Assembly: GCA_963704155.1 (NCBI GenBank)
Contig: CAVPHF010000037.1
Location: 19,053 to 83,052 of the forward strand
Source of the DNA: Thiohalocapsa sp963704155
GTDB lineage: Bacteria; Pseudomonadota; Gammaproteobacteria; Chromatiales; Chromatiaceae
Length of the DNA stretch: 64,000 nt
Direction: 5' to 3'
The first letter of the stretch is position 1, and the number at the start of each line of letters is the position of its first letter. The notes under the pieces are model-generated. The model saw nothing but the letters and a program-made list of their open reading frames with translations. It had not been told where the DNA came from and made no database searches. Positions 1-7,373 of the stretch are shown one piece after another. The translations under genes were made by a program, and so were the position numbers.

Positions 1-60
1 TAAGACGCGCGCTACCCTCAGGCTTCATCCGGTGGCCGCGGTGATATCGGGAGGTAAGAT

Positions 61-1077
61 TTGGACGCAGCCGAGAATGGGAAGACGTCGGTGAAGCGAG
101 TGCTACTGGCCGGAGCGACAGGCTACATCGGACGCGCCGTGGCACATGAGCTTGTGCGCAGACACTACGAGGTAGTGACGATCGTGCGGACGGCAGCCGT
201 CGGCAAAACGGCGCGAAACCTCGAGCAACTGCGCGCGCAGCTCCCCGGCTGTGATGTACGCGTCGTCTCTATTAGCGATCCAGCGCAACTCGCGGCTGCA
301 CTTGAGGGCGTGCCGATCGACGCGGCCGTGTCCTGCATCGCCTCACGCAATGGCGCGCCCGCGGATGCCTGGCGTGTCGACTGCGAGGCCAACCGCAACC
401 TTCTTGATGCGGCGCGGCGCGGCGGCGCTAGCCACTTTGTGCTGCTCTCGGCGATCTGTGTGCAGCGTCCGCAGCTGGCGTTTCAGCACGCCAAGCTCGC
501 CTTTGAGGCGGCGTTGCAGGAATCCGGCATCACCTATTCCATCGTCCGGCCGACGGCGTTCTTCAAGTCGCTTGCGGGCCAGATCGATCGCGTGCAGGCG
601 GGCCGCCCATTTCTAGTTTTCGGTGACGGCCGCGAAACCGCCTGCAAGCCGATCAGCGAGGCAGATCTCGCGGACTTCATCGTCAACTGCCTCGAAGATC
701 CGGCCCTGGCAAACCGAATACTGCCAGTTGGTGGCCCGGGACCCGCGATCACGCCACGGGAGCAAGGTGAGCTTCTGTGCTCGCTGGCGGGATGCCCGAC
801 GCGTATTCGGCGCGTCTCGCCGAGGCTCTTCGACGCGGCCATCGCCGTGCTCGCGCCGCTGTCGCGCATGATTCCGTCGCTGGAAGCCAAGGCCGAGTTC
901 GCGCGCATCGGCCGTTACTACGCGACCGAATCCATGCTGCTGTGGGACGAGACCGCGCAGGCCTACGACGCGGACGCCACACCGAGCTATGGCAGCGACA
1001 CACTCGAGGCCTTCTACGCGCGCGTCCTGCGCGAAGGTCTTGTCGGACAGGAACTCGGTGAGCAGAAGCTGTTTTGA
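61..1077 (+). CDS. bciA: Divinyl (proto)chlorophyllide 8-vinyl reductase, BciA type
   Basis: Atypical short-chain reductase of 338 aa that would reduce the 8-vinyl group of divinyl (proto)chlorophyllide with NADPH during bacteriochlorophyll synthesis. The N-terminal Rossmann motif GATGYIG lies at about residues 18-24, and the body has the NmrA-like layout, with a SIVRPTAFFKSL segment in the middle that is typical of BciA. Translation probably starts at the TTG at 61, directly behind the strong ribosome-binding sequence GGGAGGTAAG; a GTG at 91 is the alternative. Only 60 bases lie upstream, so its operon context is not visible. This is the only photosynthesis gene in the window and the main evidence for a phototroph. 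Family assignment is by recognition of the sequence; a general NAD-dependent epimerase is the fallback. Confidence 0.85.
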   Translation: MDAAENGKTSVKRVLLAGATGYIGRAVAHELVRRHYEVVTIVRTAAVGKTARNLEQLRAQLPGCDVRVVSISDPAQLAAALEGVPIDAAVSCIASRNGAPADAWRVDCEANRNLLDAARRGGASHFVLLSAICVQRPQLAFQHAKLAFEAALQESGITYSIVRPTAFFKSLAGQIDRVQAGRPFLVFGDGRETACKPISEADLADFIVNCLEDPALANRILPVGGPGPAITPREQGELLCSLAGCPTRIRRVSPRLFDAAIAVLAPLSRMIPSLEAKAEFARIGRYYATESMLLWDETAQAYDADATPSYGSDTLEAFYARVLREGLVGQELGEQKLF

Positions 1078-1386
1078 CGCGGGCAAATGGGTGTGCGGTT
1101 AGTCATGAAACACCTTATCCAGCAGCCCCTTTTCGGAACCGCTGGATCACTGCGGCTTGACACCGTGTGCTGTCGACCCTTGAATTAGGCACGATCACGC
1201 TGTCAATCACGCCCATCACGCCCATCACGTCAAACACGCTGTTGCTGGCCTCGATGCAACCGAATTCTGCCGTATCGCGAGACCCGGACTTATGTCCGGC
1301 GGGAGTTGGCTCGTTTTGGGGCCGTCTGAACGGCGTCGGCAGCCATCCGGCGGCGGCTGTGGTTCAGCCGTGCCGAATCAGCCGAG
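1078..1386. other. Intergenic region between convergent bciA and the LexA-like gene
   Basis: No convincing gene. It holds a short direct repeat (CCCATCACG units around 1208-1232) and two hairpins: CCGGAC-TTAT-GTCCGG at 1284-1299 and CGGCTG-TGGTT-CAGCCG at 1354-1370. The second lies just past the end of the leftward LexA-like gene and could help terminate it, but neither hairpin is followed by a T-run. Confidence 0.4.
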
Positions 1387-1860
1387 TCAGGTCTGACGAA
1401 TCACGCCGGCGACGATACCGAGGATCTGCAGCTCCTCATGGCGCAAATAGATCGGCGCCATGTCCGGATTGGCCGGTTGCAGCCGAATGCCGTCAGGCTC
1501 GACGAAGAAGCGCTTCAGCGTCACTCGCTCGCCGTTGATCATTGCGACCACCGACTCGCCATTCTCAGCGGTCTCGCGTCGCTCGACGATGATGATGTCG
1601 CCATCCTGGATCTGATCGTCGATCATGGAGTGTCCGCGCACCCGCAGCGCATAGCTGTTCTTGATCAGCCGTCGGTGTAGCAGATGCCGCGGCACCTCCA
1701 CGGTCTCATGATCCTCGGGAGTCTCGATCGGCTGACCGGCGGTGACATAGCCGAGCAACGGCAGTGTGATGCCGCTGTCCACGGCCAGGTCCAGGGGTTC
1801 CAGTGCGGGGTCCCAGGTGACGCGGCCGCGTTTCGGACAAAGGTAGGCGACGCTAGACAT
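1387..1860 (-). CDS. LexA/UmuD-like S24 peptidase without a DNA-binding domain
   Basis: A 157-aa protein that corresponds to the C-terminal autoproteolysis domain of LexA. The Ala-Gly cleavage motif TAGQPIE sits near residue 45, the catalytic serine in RGHSMID and the catalytic lysine in GERVTLKRF; both dyad residues are intact. The roughly 70-residue winged-helix domain of LexA is absent: ahead of the cleavage motif there are only about 40 residues with no helix-turn-helix. Size and layout are like UmuD, but the sequence resembles LexA more, and no umuC lies beside it. Start chosen at the ATG with GAGGA about 8 bases upstream. It is divergent from a full-length lexA and shares its control region, so it is probably part of the SOS circuit. 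Role (UmuD-like cofactor, or LexA-interacting regulator) is inference. Confidence 0.75.
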   Translation of the reverse strand: MSSVAYLCPKRGRVTWDPALEPLDLAVDSGITLPLLGYVTAGQPIETPEDHETVEVPRHLLHRRLIKNSYALRVRGHSMIDDQIQDGDIIIVERRETAENGESVVAMINGERVTLKRFFVEPDGIRLQPANPDMAPIYLRHEELQILGIVAGVIRQT

Positions 1861-1908
1861 CGGCAGGTCCTCAGAGCAGGTGGCTGAGCAACTCGGCACG
1901 CTCGGGTT

Positions 1909-1923
1909 GTTCTCTTTTGGTTC
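1909..1923. promoter_or_regulatory. Candidate LexA box GTTC-N7-GTTC
   Basis: The direct repeat GTTC TCTTTTG GTTC lies in the 110-bp divergent control region between the two LexA-family genes. This is the LexA operator form described in Alphaproteobacteria, not the CTGT-N8-ACAG palindrome of enteric bacteria. A further palindrome CTATG-AGCCTAG-CATAG (1925-1941) and a GAGAAC half (1947-1952) follow at once. The position suits autoregulation of lexA and co-regulation of its divergent partner. Confidence 0.5.
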
Positions 1924-1970
1924 TCTATGAGCCTAGCATAGACGAGGAGAACAAACAGGAAACATTCCCC

Positions 1971-2600
1971 ATGGCTCTGACGCGACGACAACAGGAGATC
2001 CTCGACCGGCTGCACAGGCGCGACGACGCCGGCGAGCCGTACCCAACCTTGGATGAACTCTGCGCACTGCTGGGACTGCGCTCGCGGGGCTCGCTACATA
2101 AGCACATTCAGGCGTTGGTCGCTGCCGGACTGGTGGAGCCGCTGCGTGGTCAGCATCGTGGTGTTCGCCTGGTATCGCAGTCGCAGCCAGACCCAGACTC
2201 AAACTCAGACCCGGAGCGCGAGGATCTGCTGCCGTTGCTGGGCAAGATCGCGGCAGGCCGTCCCATTGAGGCCATCGCCCAGCCCGAGCAGATCGAGGTG
2301 CCGTCGCACCTGCGCACCAGCCGGCCTTGCTATGTTCTGCAGGTCGCCGGCGATTCGCTCTGTGATGCTGGAATCCTCGACGGCGACTATGTCGTCATCG
2401 AAGAGCGCGACCAAGCCAGCAATGGCGAGATCGTCGTCGCGCTGATCCGCGGTGAGGAGGTGACCCTCAAGCGGCTCATGCAGGAGCCCGGCCGCGTCTT
2501 GCTCTATCCCGAGAACAGCGCGATGCAAGCCATGGAGTATCACCCGGACGAGGTACAGATTCAGGGTGTGTTGGTGGGGCAAATGCGCGCGTATCGCTGA
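1971..2600 (+). CDS. lexA: LexA repressor
   Basis: SOS repressor and self-cleaving serine peptidase, 209 aa, the usual LexA length. The N-terminal winged helix begins LTRRQQEILD and contains GSLHKHIQAL as the recognition region. The cleavage motif AAGRPIEA is near the centre, the catalytic Ser in AGDSLCD and the Lys in EEVTLKR. The start is the ATG at 1971 preceded by an ACAGGAAAC ribosome-binding site; upstream in-frame sequence is the operator region and is unlikely to be translated. A short acidic, Asp/Ser/Gln-rich linker (around residues 70-85) separates the two domains. Divergent from the domain-lacking paralogue, with a GTTC-N7-GTTC box between them. Confidence 0.9.
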   Translation: MALTRRQQEILDRLHRRDDAGEPYPTLDELCALLGLRSRGSLHKHIQALVAAGLVEPLRGQHRGVRLVSQSQPDPDSNSDPEREDLLPLLGKIAAGRPIEAIAQPEQIEVPSHLRTSRPCYVLQVAGDSLCDAGILDGDYVVIEERDQASNGEIVVALIRGEEVTLKRLMQEPGRVLLYPENSAMQAMEYHPDEVQIQGVLVGQMRAYR

Positions 2601-2666
2601 TCGCCTGCCAATGCGTCACGATGTCATTCAGTCACGGCGGACTCAAGACCTTTGTCGGCCAGCCTT

Positions 2667-3329
2667 CTACAGCGATTCCAGTTCGGGTTGACAACCCTCT
2701 GATCGCCGTCGCCGCAGCAATGCCGCGAGCCCATAAAACATCAGCGCAAAGAAGACGCCGGTACCGTAGATCGTGCCGTAGAATGTCGCCCGCGCCGGGG
2801 GTTCCATGTCATTGAGGAAGGGATAGGGTAGGCCGCTTGTCACGTCTCCCACCGGCTCGGCATTGAGCGGCGCGACCAGCAGCTCGGCCCATCCTATGTA
2901 GATCAGCACCACTACGCCCAGCCAGCCCAGCACCGGTATCAGTTGCCGGAATCCACGCTTCAGCCAGAACAGGTCAATCCACATCAGGATCGGCCCGACC
3001 AGATGCAGGTAATATTCCCTGTAGGGCTTCGGCGTATTCTCTCCGTTGATCAGTGTTGGATCGATGAAAAAGAGCCGCCAGTAGGAAAACACGACCAGTA
3101 CGTTGATGATGGCCAGCACCGAGAGCGCGGTGTCGAAACGCCCGTCTGGATGTCCGTGCCCGGGTCGCAGCATGGCAGCCGCCGCGATGAGGTTACCGGT
3201 CAGCGCCCAGATGGTAAGAAACCGAAACTGCGCCCCGAACGAAGTGTAATTGGCCGTGGTCGCCACCTCGATGGAGTAGCCGATCGTCAGCAGTAGGACC
3301 AAGATCCGGAAACTCCGGGGAGAAATCAT
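2667..3329 (-). CDS. Six-TM membrane protein, FAR-17a/AIG1 (Pr6Pr)-like
   Basis: Integral membrane protein of 220 aa with six hydrophobic segments, starting ILVLLLTIGYSI and ending FFALMFYGLAALL before a basic tail. The pattern HLVGPILMWIDLFW in the fourth segment and YPFLND near the last one match the bacterial Pr6Pr family, related to the eukaryotic AIG1/FAR-17a lipid hydrolases, in which a membrane histidine is important. Function in bacteria is unknown. It stands alone: lexA is convergent on its left, and the downstream neighbour is separated. Family assignment is moderate; a generic DUF membrane protein is the alternative. Confidence 0.55.
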   Translation of the reverse strand: MISPRSFRILVLLLTIGYSIEVATTANYTSFGAQFRFLTIWALTGNLIAAAAMLRPGHGHPDGRFDTALSVLAIINVLVVFSYWRLFFIDPTLINGENTPKPYREYYLHLVGPILMWIDLFWLKRGFRQLIPVLGWLGVVVLIYIGWAELLVAPLNAEPVGDVTSGLPYPFLNDMEPPARATFYGTIYGTGVFFALMFYGLAALLRRRRSEGCQPELESL

Positions 3330-3343
3330 GTGCAGTGAACGGG

Positions 3344-3775
3344 CTAGAGGAAATCAGGCAGGTGTCCACGGATCGCCGCGCCGTCCTGGGCCGCGAGGTT
3401 CTTGTCGATCTCGGCGGCGATCAGCGCGCGCAGCGATGCCGATTGGTGCTTGCGCAGCAGGCCGAGAAAGGCCGGTGCCGCGACGATATAGAGCTTGTTG
3501 AAGGCGCCACCTACGCGGGCGTTTTCCAACGAGGCGCAAACTTGCTGCGCGAAGCGCTCGGCGGCCTCGTTCTTGGCGCTGCTATCGCTGCTGACGCCAT
3601 GACTGGGTGTGCCGGCGCGGCGGTCGCTGCCGTCGCGGTCGGTGACCAGATCGCCCTCGTGCAGCCGGGCTTGAGGATCAACCAAGTCCTGAATCTCGGT
3701 GAGCGAGCTGCGCGCCTTGTCTGCGGTAAAGAACCGGGCGCGGCTGTTGTCTGCGGCGAGAACCCAGATGGTCAT
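3344..3775 (-). CDS. Host-attachment family protein (eRF1-like fold)
   Basis: A 143-aa soluble protein beginning TIWVLAADNSRARFF, the hallmark of the family annotated as 'protein required for attachment to host cells', which has an eRF1/pelota-like fold. The C-terminal half carries KLYIVAAPAFLGLLRK and ends in a short hydrophobic tail, as family members do. The start is the internal ATG at 3775 because it gives the canonical N-terminus and has GAGAGGAG just upstream; the frame stays open about 180 bases further but reads as intergenic. The family name comes from plant-associated bacteria, and a role in attachment should not be assumed here. Confidence 0.75.
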   Translation of the reverse strand: MTIWVLAADNSRARFFTADKARSSLTEIQDLVDPQARLHEGDLVTDRDGSDRRAGTPSHGVSSDSSAKNEAAERFAQQVCASLENARVGGAFNKLYIVAAPAFLGLLRKHQSASLRALIAAEIDKNLAAQDGAAIRGHLPDFL

Positions 3776-4038
3776 GGAAACGCTCCTCTCGTAACGACTG
3801 GCTTCAGCGATGTGTCGTTTCAGTGTAGCCATTTGAGGGCAAGAGCGCTTGAGGGACTGTTCCGGTTGAGCGCAAGCCTGCTGTTGCACAACTCGACAGA
3901 AAGCGCCCAGTCCCGGCCGACCAGCAGTTTCGATTACAATCCTCGCGCACGCTTGCAACGGGTTGTGCCCTTTGGAATTGGGCCAGCCCTGGCACCGGGG
4001 GGCTGCCCTGCCACCAAGTCGATCAAATCGCGCAAAGC

Positions 4039-4635
4039 ATGTTTTCCCAAGATCGCCCCATGCAACAGATCATCGTCGAAACGCTCGCCGCCCATATCGA
4101 GGTCGTGCAGGCGCTGGATCGTCTGGCGCCGGATATCCTGCGGTTCGCCGAGCGTGCCTGGTCCTGCCTCGCGAACGGTGGCCGGTTGTTTTGGATGGGC
4201 AATGGCGGCAGCGCCGCCGACAGCCAGCACTTGGCGGCGGAACTGGTGGGCCGTTTCGAGCGCGAACGGCCCGGGCTTGCATCCATCGCGTTGACCACAG
4301 ATAGCTCGATCCTGACCTCGGTCTCGAACGACTACGGCTTCGAATCGGTGTTCGCGCGCCAGGTTGAGGCCCTTTGCCGTCCAGGCGACCTGCTCATCGG
4401 CCTCTCCACCTCCGGCAACAGCGCCAATGTGCTGCGCGCGCTTCAGCGCGCCGGCGAGCTTGGCGTCGAGCGGATCGGCCTGACAGGCGGCAATGGCGGC
4501 AAGCTCCCAACGCATTGCGAATTGTGCCTGGTGGTGCCGGCGAACAACACGGCGCGCGTTCAGGAGGCGCACATCCTGATCGGTCACATGCTCTGTGATC
4601 TGGTTGAACGCCACGCGGCTTCGGCCGTGCGCTGA
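4039..4635 (+). CDS. gmhA: Phosphoheptose isomerase (SIS domain)
   Basis: Converts sedoheptulose 7-phosphate to D-glycero-D-manno-heptose 7-phosphate, the first step to the ADP-heptose of the lipopolysaccharide inner core. The 198-aa SIS-domain protein has NGGSAADSQH (about residues 55-64), STSGNSANV and the C-terminal QEAHILIGH (175-183), which together form the active site of GmhA. An ATG at 4060 is a possible alternative start. Its stop is 7 bases before hldE, which catalyses the next steps, so the two form an operon. Confidence 0.88.
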   Translation: MFSQDRPMQQIIVETLAAHIEVVQALDRLAPDILRFAERAWSCLANGGRLFWMGNGGSAADSQHLAAELVGRFERERPGLASIALTTDSSILTSVSNDYGFESVFARQVEALCRPGDLLIGLSTSGNSANVLRALQRAGELGVERIGLTGGNGGKLPTHCELCLVVPANNTARVQEAHILIGHMLCDLVERHAASAVR

Positions 4636-4642
4636 CTGACCA

Positions 4643-6130
4643 GTGTTCCAGCAGACGGACAAGGTCGTCACCACCGTTCGCGCCGGCTTTGGCCGCCGGC
4701 GCGTGCTGGTCGTGGGCGACCTGATGCTCGACCGCTACCTGTGGGGCGAGGTGCACCGCATCTCACCGGAGGCGCCGGTCCCCGTGCTGCGGCTCGCGCG
4801 CGAGACCGAGGTGGCCGGCGGTGCGGCCAATGTCGCGCGTAATCTGGTCGGTCTCGGGCTGCATGTGGATATTGCCGGCGTCACTGGCCGGGATGCGGAG
4901 CGCGAGCGTTTGCTCGCGTTGCTCAGCAAGCAAGGCATTGAGACTCGCGCCGTGCTCGCCGATGACAGCCGGCCGACCACGACCAAGACCAGGCTGGTCG
5001 GCAACCATCAGCAGATGCTGCGCATCGACGCCGAGCGGGCAGGGCCGATCGCGGTCGCCTTGGCCGATCGGTTGCTGCGGGAGATCGAGCCGCGTCTCGC
5101 CGACACAGATGCCGTGCTGCTCTCCGATTATGCGAAGGGCGTGCTGACGGGCGATCTCTGTGCTCGGTTGATCGACCTGGCCAAGGCCCGCGGATTGCCC
5201 GTTCTAGTCGATCCCAAGGGTCAGTCGTTCGAGCGCTATGCGGGTGCGACCCTGATCACGCCGAACCGCGCCGAGTTGGCCACCGCGACCGGCGCCGATG
5301 CCGATGATCTCGACGGCCTGCTGCAAGCGGCCGTGGCCATGCGCGCTGGCTTGGGCCTCGATCGATTGATGCTGACGTTGGGCGAACTCGGCATCGCATT
5401 GGTCAGTGCCAACGGCGTTCAGCGCATTCCGGCCGCCGCGCGCGAGGTGTTCGATGTCTCGGGCGCCGGCGATACCGTCATCGCTGCCGTTGCCGCAGGG
5501 TGCTCCGCCGGGCTCGACCCGATCGACAGCGCGCATCTCGCCAACTTGGCCGCGGGTGTGGTGGTGGGCAAGGTCGGTACGGCGGCGATCAGCGCTGATG
5601 AACTGGCCGCCGCGATTGCCGACGAATCGGCGCTGGAGCAGGCATCGAAGATCGGCAGCCTGGGGCAGGTGCTGGGCCAGGTCGAGCAATGGCGCGCGCG
5701 TGGCGAGCGCATCGTCTTCACCAACGGCTGCTTCGACCTGCTGCACGTCGGCCATGTGACCTATCTGGAGCGGGCGCGTCGACACGGACACCGGCTCATC
5801 ATCGGGCTGAATACCGACCGTTCGGTGCGTGCACTGAAGGGTGAGCAACGCCCGCTTATCAAGCAGGCCGACCGTGCGCGCGTGCTCGCCGCGCTGGCCG
5901 CCGTTGATGCGGTGGTGCTGTTCGACGACGACACGCCGATCGATCTGATTCGCCGGATTCAGCCCGATGTGCTGGCCAAGGGGGCAGACTATCGAGAGGC
6001 CGAGGTGGTCGGCGCGCAAGAGGTCAAGGCCTGGGGCGGCCAGGTCGTGCTGGTGCCGCTGGTGGACGACCTTAGCACCAGCGGCATCATCCAACGCATG
6101 CACGGCCGCGCGGACGATGATGCGCGTTGA
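4643..6130 (+). CDS. hldE: Bifunctional heptose 7-phosphate kinase / heptose 1-phosphate adenylyltransferase
   Basis: Two-domain enzyme (495 aa) for ADP-heptose synthesis. The N-terminal PfkB/ribokinase-type kinase domain has GDLMLDRYLWG near residues 29-39, ISPEAPVPV, the GGAANVARN motif and the catalytic GAGDT at about 273. The C-terminal nucleotidyltransferase has TNGCFDLLHVGH from about residue 359 and LSTSGIIQRM at the end. The start is a GTG 7 bases after the gmhA stop; no earlier or better start exists. With gmhA it supplies most of the heptose pathway; the phosphatase GmhB is not in the window. Confidence 0.92.
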   Translation: MFQQTDKVVTTVRAGFGRRRVLVVGDLMLDRYLWGEVHRISPEAPVPVLRLARETEVAGGAANVARNLVGLGLHVDIAGVTGRDAERERLLALLSKQGIETRAVLADDSRPTTTKTRLVGNHQQMLRIDAERAGPIAVALADRLLREIEPRLADTDAVLLSDYAKGVLTGDLCARLIDLAKARGLPVLVDPKGQSFERYAGATLITPNRAELATATGADADDLDGLLQAAVAMRAGLGLDRLMLTLGELGIALVSANGVQRIPAAAREVFDVSGAGDTVIAAVAAGCSAGLDPIDSAHLANLAAGVVVGKVGTAAISADELAAAIADESALEQASKIGSLGQVLGQVEQWRARGERIVFTNGCFDLLHVGHVTYLERARRHGHRLIIGLNTDRSVRALKGEQRPLIKQADRARVLAALAAVDAVVLFDDDTPIDLIRRIQPDVLAKGADYREAEVVGAQEVKAWGGQVVLVPLVDDLSTSGIIQRMHGRADDDAR

Positions 6131-6148
6131 TTCAGAGGCTGACCTTGG

Positions 6149-6940
6149 ATGAGCATGCAATGCCCAAAATGCTTGGCTGAACAGCCCGATGGCAACGCCA
6201 TCTGTGATCGCTGCGGCATCGTCTTCGAAAAGTATTGGAAGTACCACCCACGGCCTGGTGAGTTGCACCGCACCTCGCCCGGTCTGGCGAAGCGCGGGGC
6301 CGCTTCGGCACGCGTCTCCACGCATTCGCAGCAGCGGCGGGCGTCAGCTGACACCGGACTGCGAACGCTGTTTCTGCCGGCACCTGTTGCCCAGGACGCG
6401 CTCTCCAATTGGGCCAGGGCAGCGCTCTTGGTCGGGCTAGCGATCTGGGGTCTGCGGTTGATCGGCGCATCGGTTGAGAGCAACGCCGCCGGCGCGTCCG
6501 TGCTGCACTTGGTGAATCTGCCGTTTCACGAGGCGGGGCATATCCTGTTTCGGCCATTCGGTGACTTTATGACCTCTCTCGGCGGAACCCTGGGCCAGCT
6601 CTTGATGCCGCTCATCGCCACGCTGGTGCTGCTGCTGAAGACCCGCGATCCCTTCGGTGCATCGGTGGGGCTTTGGTGGTTTGGGCAGAACTTTCTCGAC
6701 ATCGCGCCCTACATCAATGACGCCCGGGCCGGTCAGCTGCCACTGCTCGGCGGTAATTTCGGCCATTCCTCGCCCTACGGTTTTCATGACTGGGAGTACA
6801 TTTTGACGGAAACCGGCCTGCTGCACCTCGACCATGGTCTGGCCCAGGCGAGTCATATGCTGGGCTCGCTAATTATGCTGTCGGCGCTGGCCTGGGGCGC
6901 CGTGCTGCTCTATAGACAGTTCAGCACGCCAACCGGCTGA
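6149..6940 (+). CDS. Zinc-ribbon membrane protein with M50-like HEAGH motif
   Basis: A 263-aa protein with an N-terminal zinc ribbon (two CxxC pairs within the first 25 residues: CPKC and CDRC) and a long polar linker, followed by several transmembrane segments. The segment LPFHEAGHILF at about residues 126-136 carries the HExxH zinc-protease motif as found in M50 site-2 proteases, with a second cluster of acidic residues (NFLDIAPYIND) further on that could supply the third ligand. It lies 18 bases after hldE and is probably co-transcribed. Intramembrane protease is an inference from the motif; the substrate is unknown. It may instead be a non-proteolytic relative. Confidence 0.6.
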   Translation: MSMQCPKCLAEQPDGNAICDRCGIVFEKYWKYHPRPGELHRTSPGLAKRGAASARVSTHSQQRRASADTGLRTLFLPAPVAQDALSNWARAALLVGLAIWGLRLIGASVESNAAGASVLHLVNLPFHEAGHILFRPFGDFMTSLGGTLGQLLMPLIATLVLLLKTRDPFGASVGLWWFGQNFLDIAPYINDARAGQLPLLGGNFGHSSPYGFHDWEYILTETGLLHLDHGLAQASHMLGSLIMLSALAWGAVLLYRQFSTPTG

Positions 6941-7127
6941 TGCCGGTTTCGACCCTGATCGCGTCGAGCCTGATTCCGGCGAAACCAGTAGCTTCGAAAT
7001 CGGTCGCTTCGACGCTGGGCGGGTTGTTCGTGATGCCAACGGTATGCCAAAGGGTCCTGGGAAATCCAAGACCCGCAGCTCCGGCAGCGGATCTCGGCCA
7101 AGTGCAAGGTCTCCTCGCACTCGCTAG

Positions 7128-7343
7128 ACTAGGCTGTATCGGCCAACCACGGGCGTCGCCGAGGTCTGGTCTTGGCGCCAAGGCCGCATCCACGCCTACT
7201 GCTTGCGCGGCGAGCGCTACCAGCCGGTTGCGGCCAGCGAGGTCCTGCCTGGACTCAACCTGGAGTTGTTGACCAGCTTCATGGACCGCCCCACGACCTC
7301 GGCGGCGATGCGGGGGTTTCGGGAGGCGTTACGCGGGCGTTGA
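7128..7343 (+). pseudogene. Remnant of an Uma2-family (PD-(D/E)XK) nuclease gene
   Basis: One frame, open from 7128 to the TGA at 7341, encodes 71 residues resembling the C-terminal part of Uma2/DUF820 proteins. It contains GVAEVWSWRQGRIHAYCL, SEVLPGLNLELL and GFREALRGR, in the order seen in that family (xVPEVWxW ... LPGLxLxLL ... FRxALR). A TAG at 7125 closes the frame upstream and no start or N-terminal catalytic domain is present, so this is a decayed fragment. The stretch 6941-7127 before it shows nothing recognisable. An intact member of the same family lies at 14583-15164. Confidence 0.65.
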
Positions 7344-7373
7344 GCCCGGCTTAGGCGATTGACAGAAATTGCC

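Noticed and set aside
1387..1860. Naming the short LexA-like gene umuD
   Set aside because: Its sequence around the cleavage site and C-terminus is closer to LexA than UmuD, and no umuC is adjacent.
5204..6325. 373-codon leftward frame antisense to hldE
   Set aside because: A mirror of hldE codon bias; no domain or plausible ribosome-binding site.
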